A stretch of 5,858 nt of DNA from assembly GCA_049601975.1 (NCBI GenBank), contig JBMYRC010000196.1, forward strand, positions 1-5,858, in the 5' to 3' direction. The notes under the pieces were generated by a model, which did not search any database, was not told where the DNA came from, and saw only the letters and a program-made list of their open reading frames with translations. The stretch's first letter is position 1, and every line of letters begins with the position of its first letter. This stretch comes from UBA6544 sp049601975. GTDB taxonomy: Bacteria > Pseudomonadota > Alphaproteobacteria > UBA8366. The position numbers and the translations under genes were made by a program. Below, one piece after another: positions 5,446-5,858 of this stretch.

Positions 5446-5858
5446 AGCAATATCCATGCAGCCAACCCAAGGAAGGCGAAAAAGCCAACCACGTCCGTAA
5501 TCGTCGTTAAGACGACACTCGAACCGACGGCAGGGTCAACACCCCATCGGTCCAATGCCAACGGAATAACGGTTCCCGCGACGCCCGCCAACAATAAGTT
5601 GATGAACATTGCCGCACCGATAATAACGCCGAATATCGGCTCTCCAAACCATAGTGTCGCGACCACGCCGATCACGATTGCGAAAAGAATTCCGTTGATG
5701 CCACCGACCAACGTTTCCTTGCCGATGATCCTCAATGCGTTTGCCGTCGTCAGTTCCTTAACCGCCAAGGTACGTACCGCAACCGTTAGTGTCTGCGTCC
5801 CGGCATTCCAATAAGACGGGATCGTCGCCGCATCACGGCGCATTAGGCGACCAGCGCT
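5442..5858 (-). CDS. mgtE: MgtE-type magnesium channel, C-terminal membrane part only
   Basis: The visible part is the C-terminal transmembrane domain of an MgtE/SLC41-type Mg2+ channel in the inner membrane. NAGTQTLTVAVRTLAVKEL starts the recognisable region (from base 5807), followed by NALRIIGKETLVGGINGILF. Three hydrophobic helices run through FAIVIGVVATLWF, FGVIIGAAMFINLLLAGVAG and SSVVLTTITDVVGFFAFLGL. The Asp in TTITDVVGF corresponds to the pore Mg2+-binding Asp in the last helix of characterised MgtE. The cytosolic N and CBS domains would lie outside the window. The stretch just before NAGTQ (5808-5858) does not match: the family has a Pro...Met-Gly-Gly pattern there, but the frame reads RRDAATIPSYW. 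The local sequence is therefore suspect, although the frame stays open to the window edge. The stop overlaps the next gene as ATGA. Confidence 0.88.
   Translation of the reverse strand, partial: SAGRLMRRDAATIPSYWNAGTQTLTVAVRTLAVKELTTANALRIIGKETLVGGINGILFAIVIGVVATLWFGEPIFGVIIGAAMFINLLLAGVAGTVIPLALDRWGVDPAVGSSVVLTTITDVVGFFAFLGLAAWILL

Noticed and set aside
1..5858. CRISPR array, tRNA or rRNA gene, insertion sequence, phage or defence genes
   Set aside because: I saw no spaced direct repeats, cloverleaf-like sequence, transposase or integrase motif, or known defence domain. The genes fit ordinary metabolism and transport.

Overview
The window looks like a chromosomal segment of an alphaproteobacterium, probably of the Rhodospirillales type. 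I infer this from the moderately high GC content, a LiuR-like regulator linked to isovaleryl-CoA dehydrogenase, a PAS_5-type PAS protein, a stand-alone cyclic-nucleotide-binding protein and an MgtE-type magnesium channel. It is almost fully coding. All genes but one lie on the minus strand, so the layout is described from high to low coordinates.

Right block (5858 to 2848, minus strand): the C-terminal part of an MgtE-type Mg2+ channel, a 238-residue tandem dimeric alpha/beta-barrel (EthD-like) protein of unknown function, a PAS_5-type protein, and a class III PLP enzyme closely resembling 2,2-dialkylglycine decarboxylase. The first three overlap (ATGA, then 17 bases). The fourth starts 65 bases further on behind its own strong Shine-Dalgarno site. 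This looks like one transcription unit, with the first gene cut by the window edge.

Middle (2269 to 2851): the only plus-strand gene encodes a small single-domain cyclic-nucleotide-binding protein. It is interrupted by a one-base frameshift at a run of eight A residues. Its stop codon overlaps that of the decarboxylase-like gene in a shared TTAA. Upstream of it is the only sizeable intergenic stretch, about 170 AT-rich bases, which holds a perfect 16-base ACGT-rich palindrome.

Left block (2268 to 1, minus strand): a 4HBT-type hotdog thioesterase (apparent one-base frameshift near its C-terminus), a LiuR-like MerR regulator with a TTG start, a PaaI-type hotdog thioesterase, and isovaleryl-CoA dehydrogenase (leucine catabolism, cut by the window edge). 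Tight spacing suggests one operon, with the palindrome as its likely LiuR-type operator. The inferred picture is a self-regulated leucine/isovalerate degradation cluster in which two thioesterases may release CoA from acyl-CoA intermediates.

Two, perhaps three, genes show apparent single-base deletions against otherwise intact reading frames. This points to sequencing or assembly indels, or less likely to recent gene decay or slippage. I see no convincing new defence system, mobile element, CRISPR array or RNA gene. The least explained part is the MgtE / EthD-like / PAS / decarboxylase cluster.
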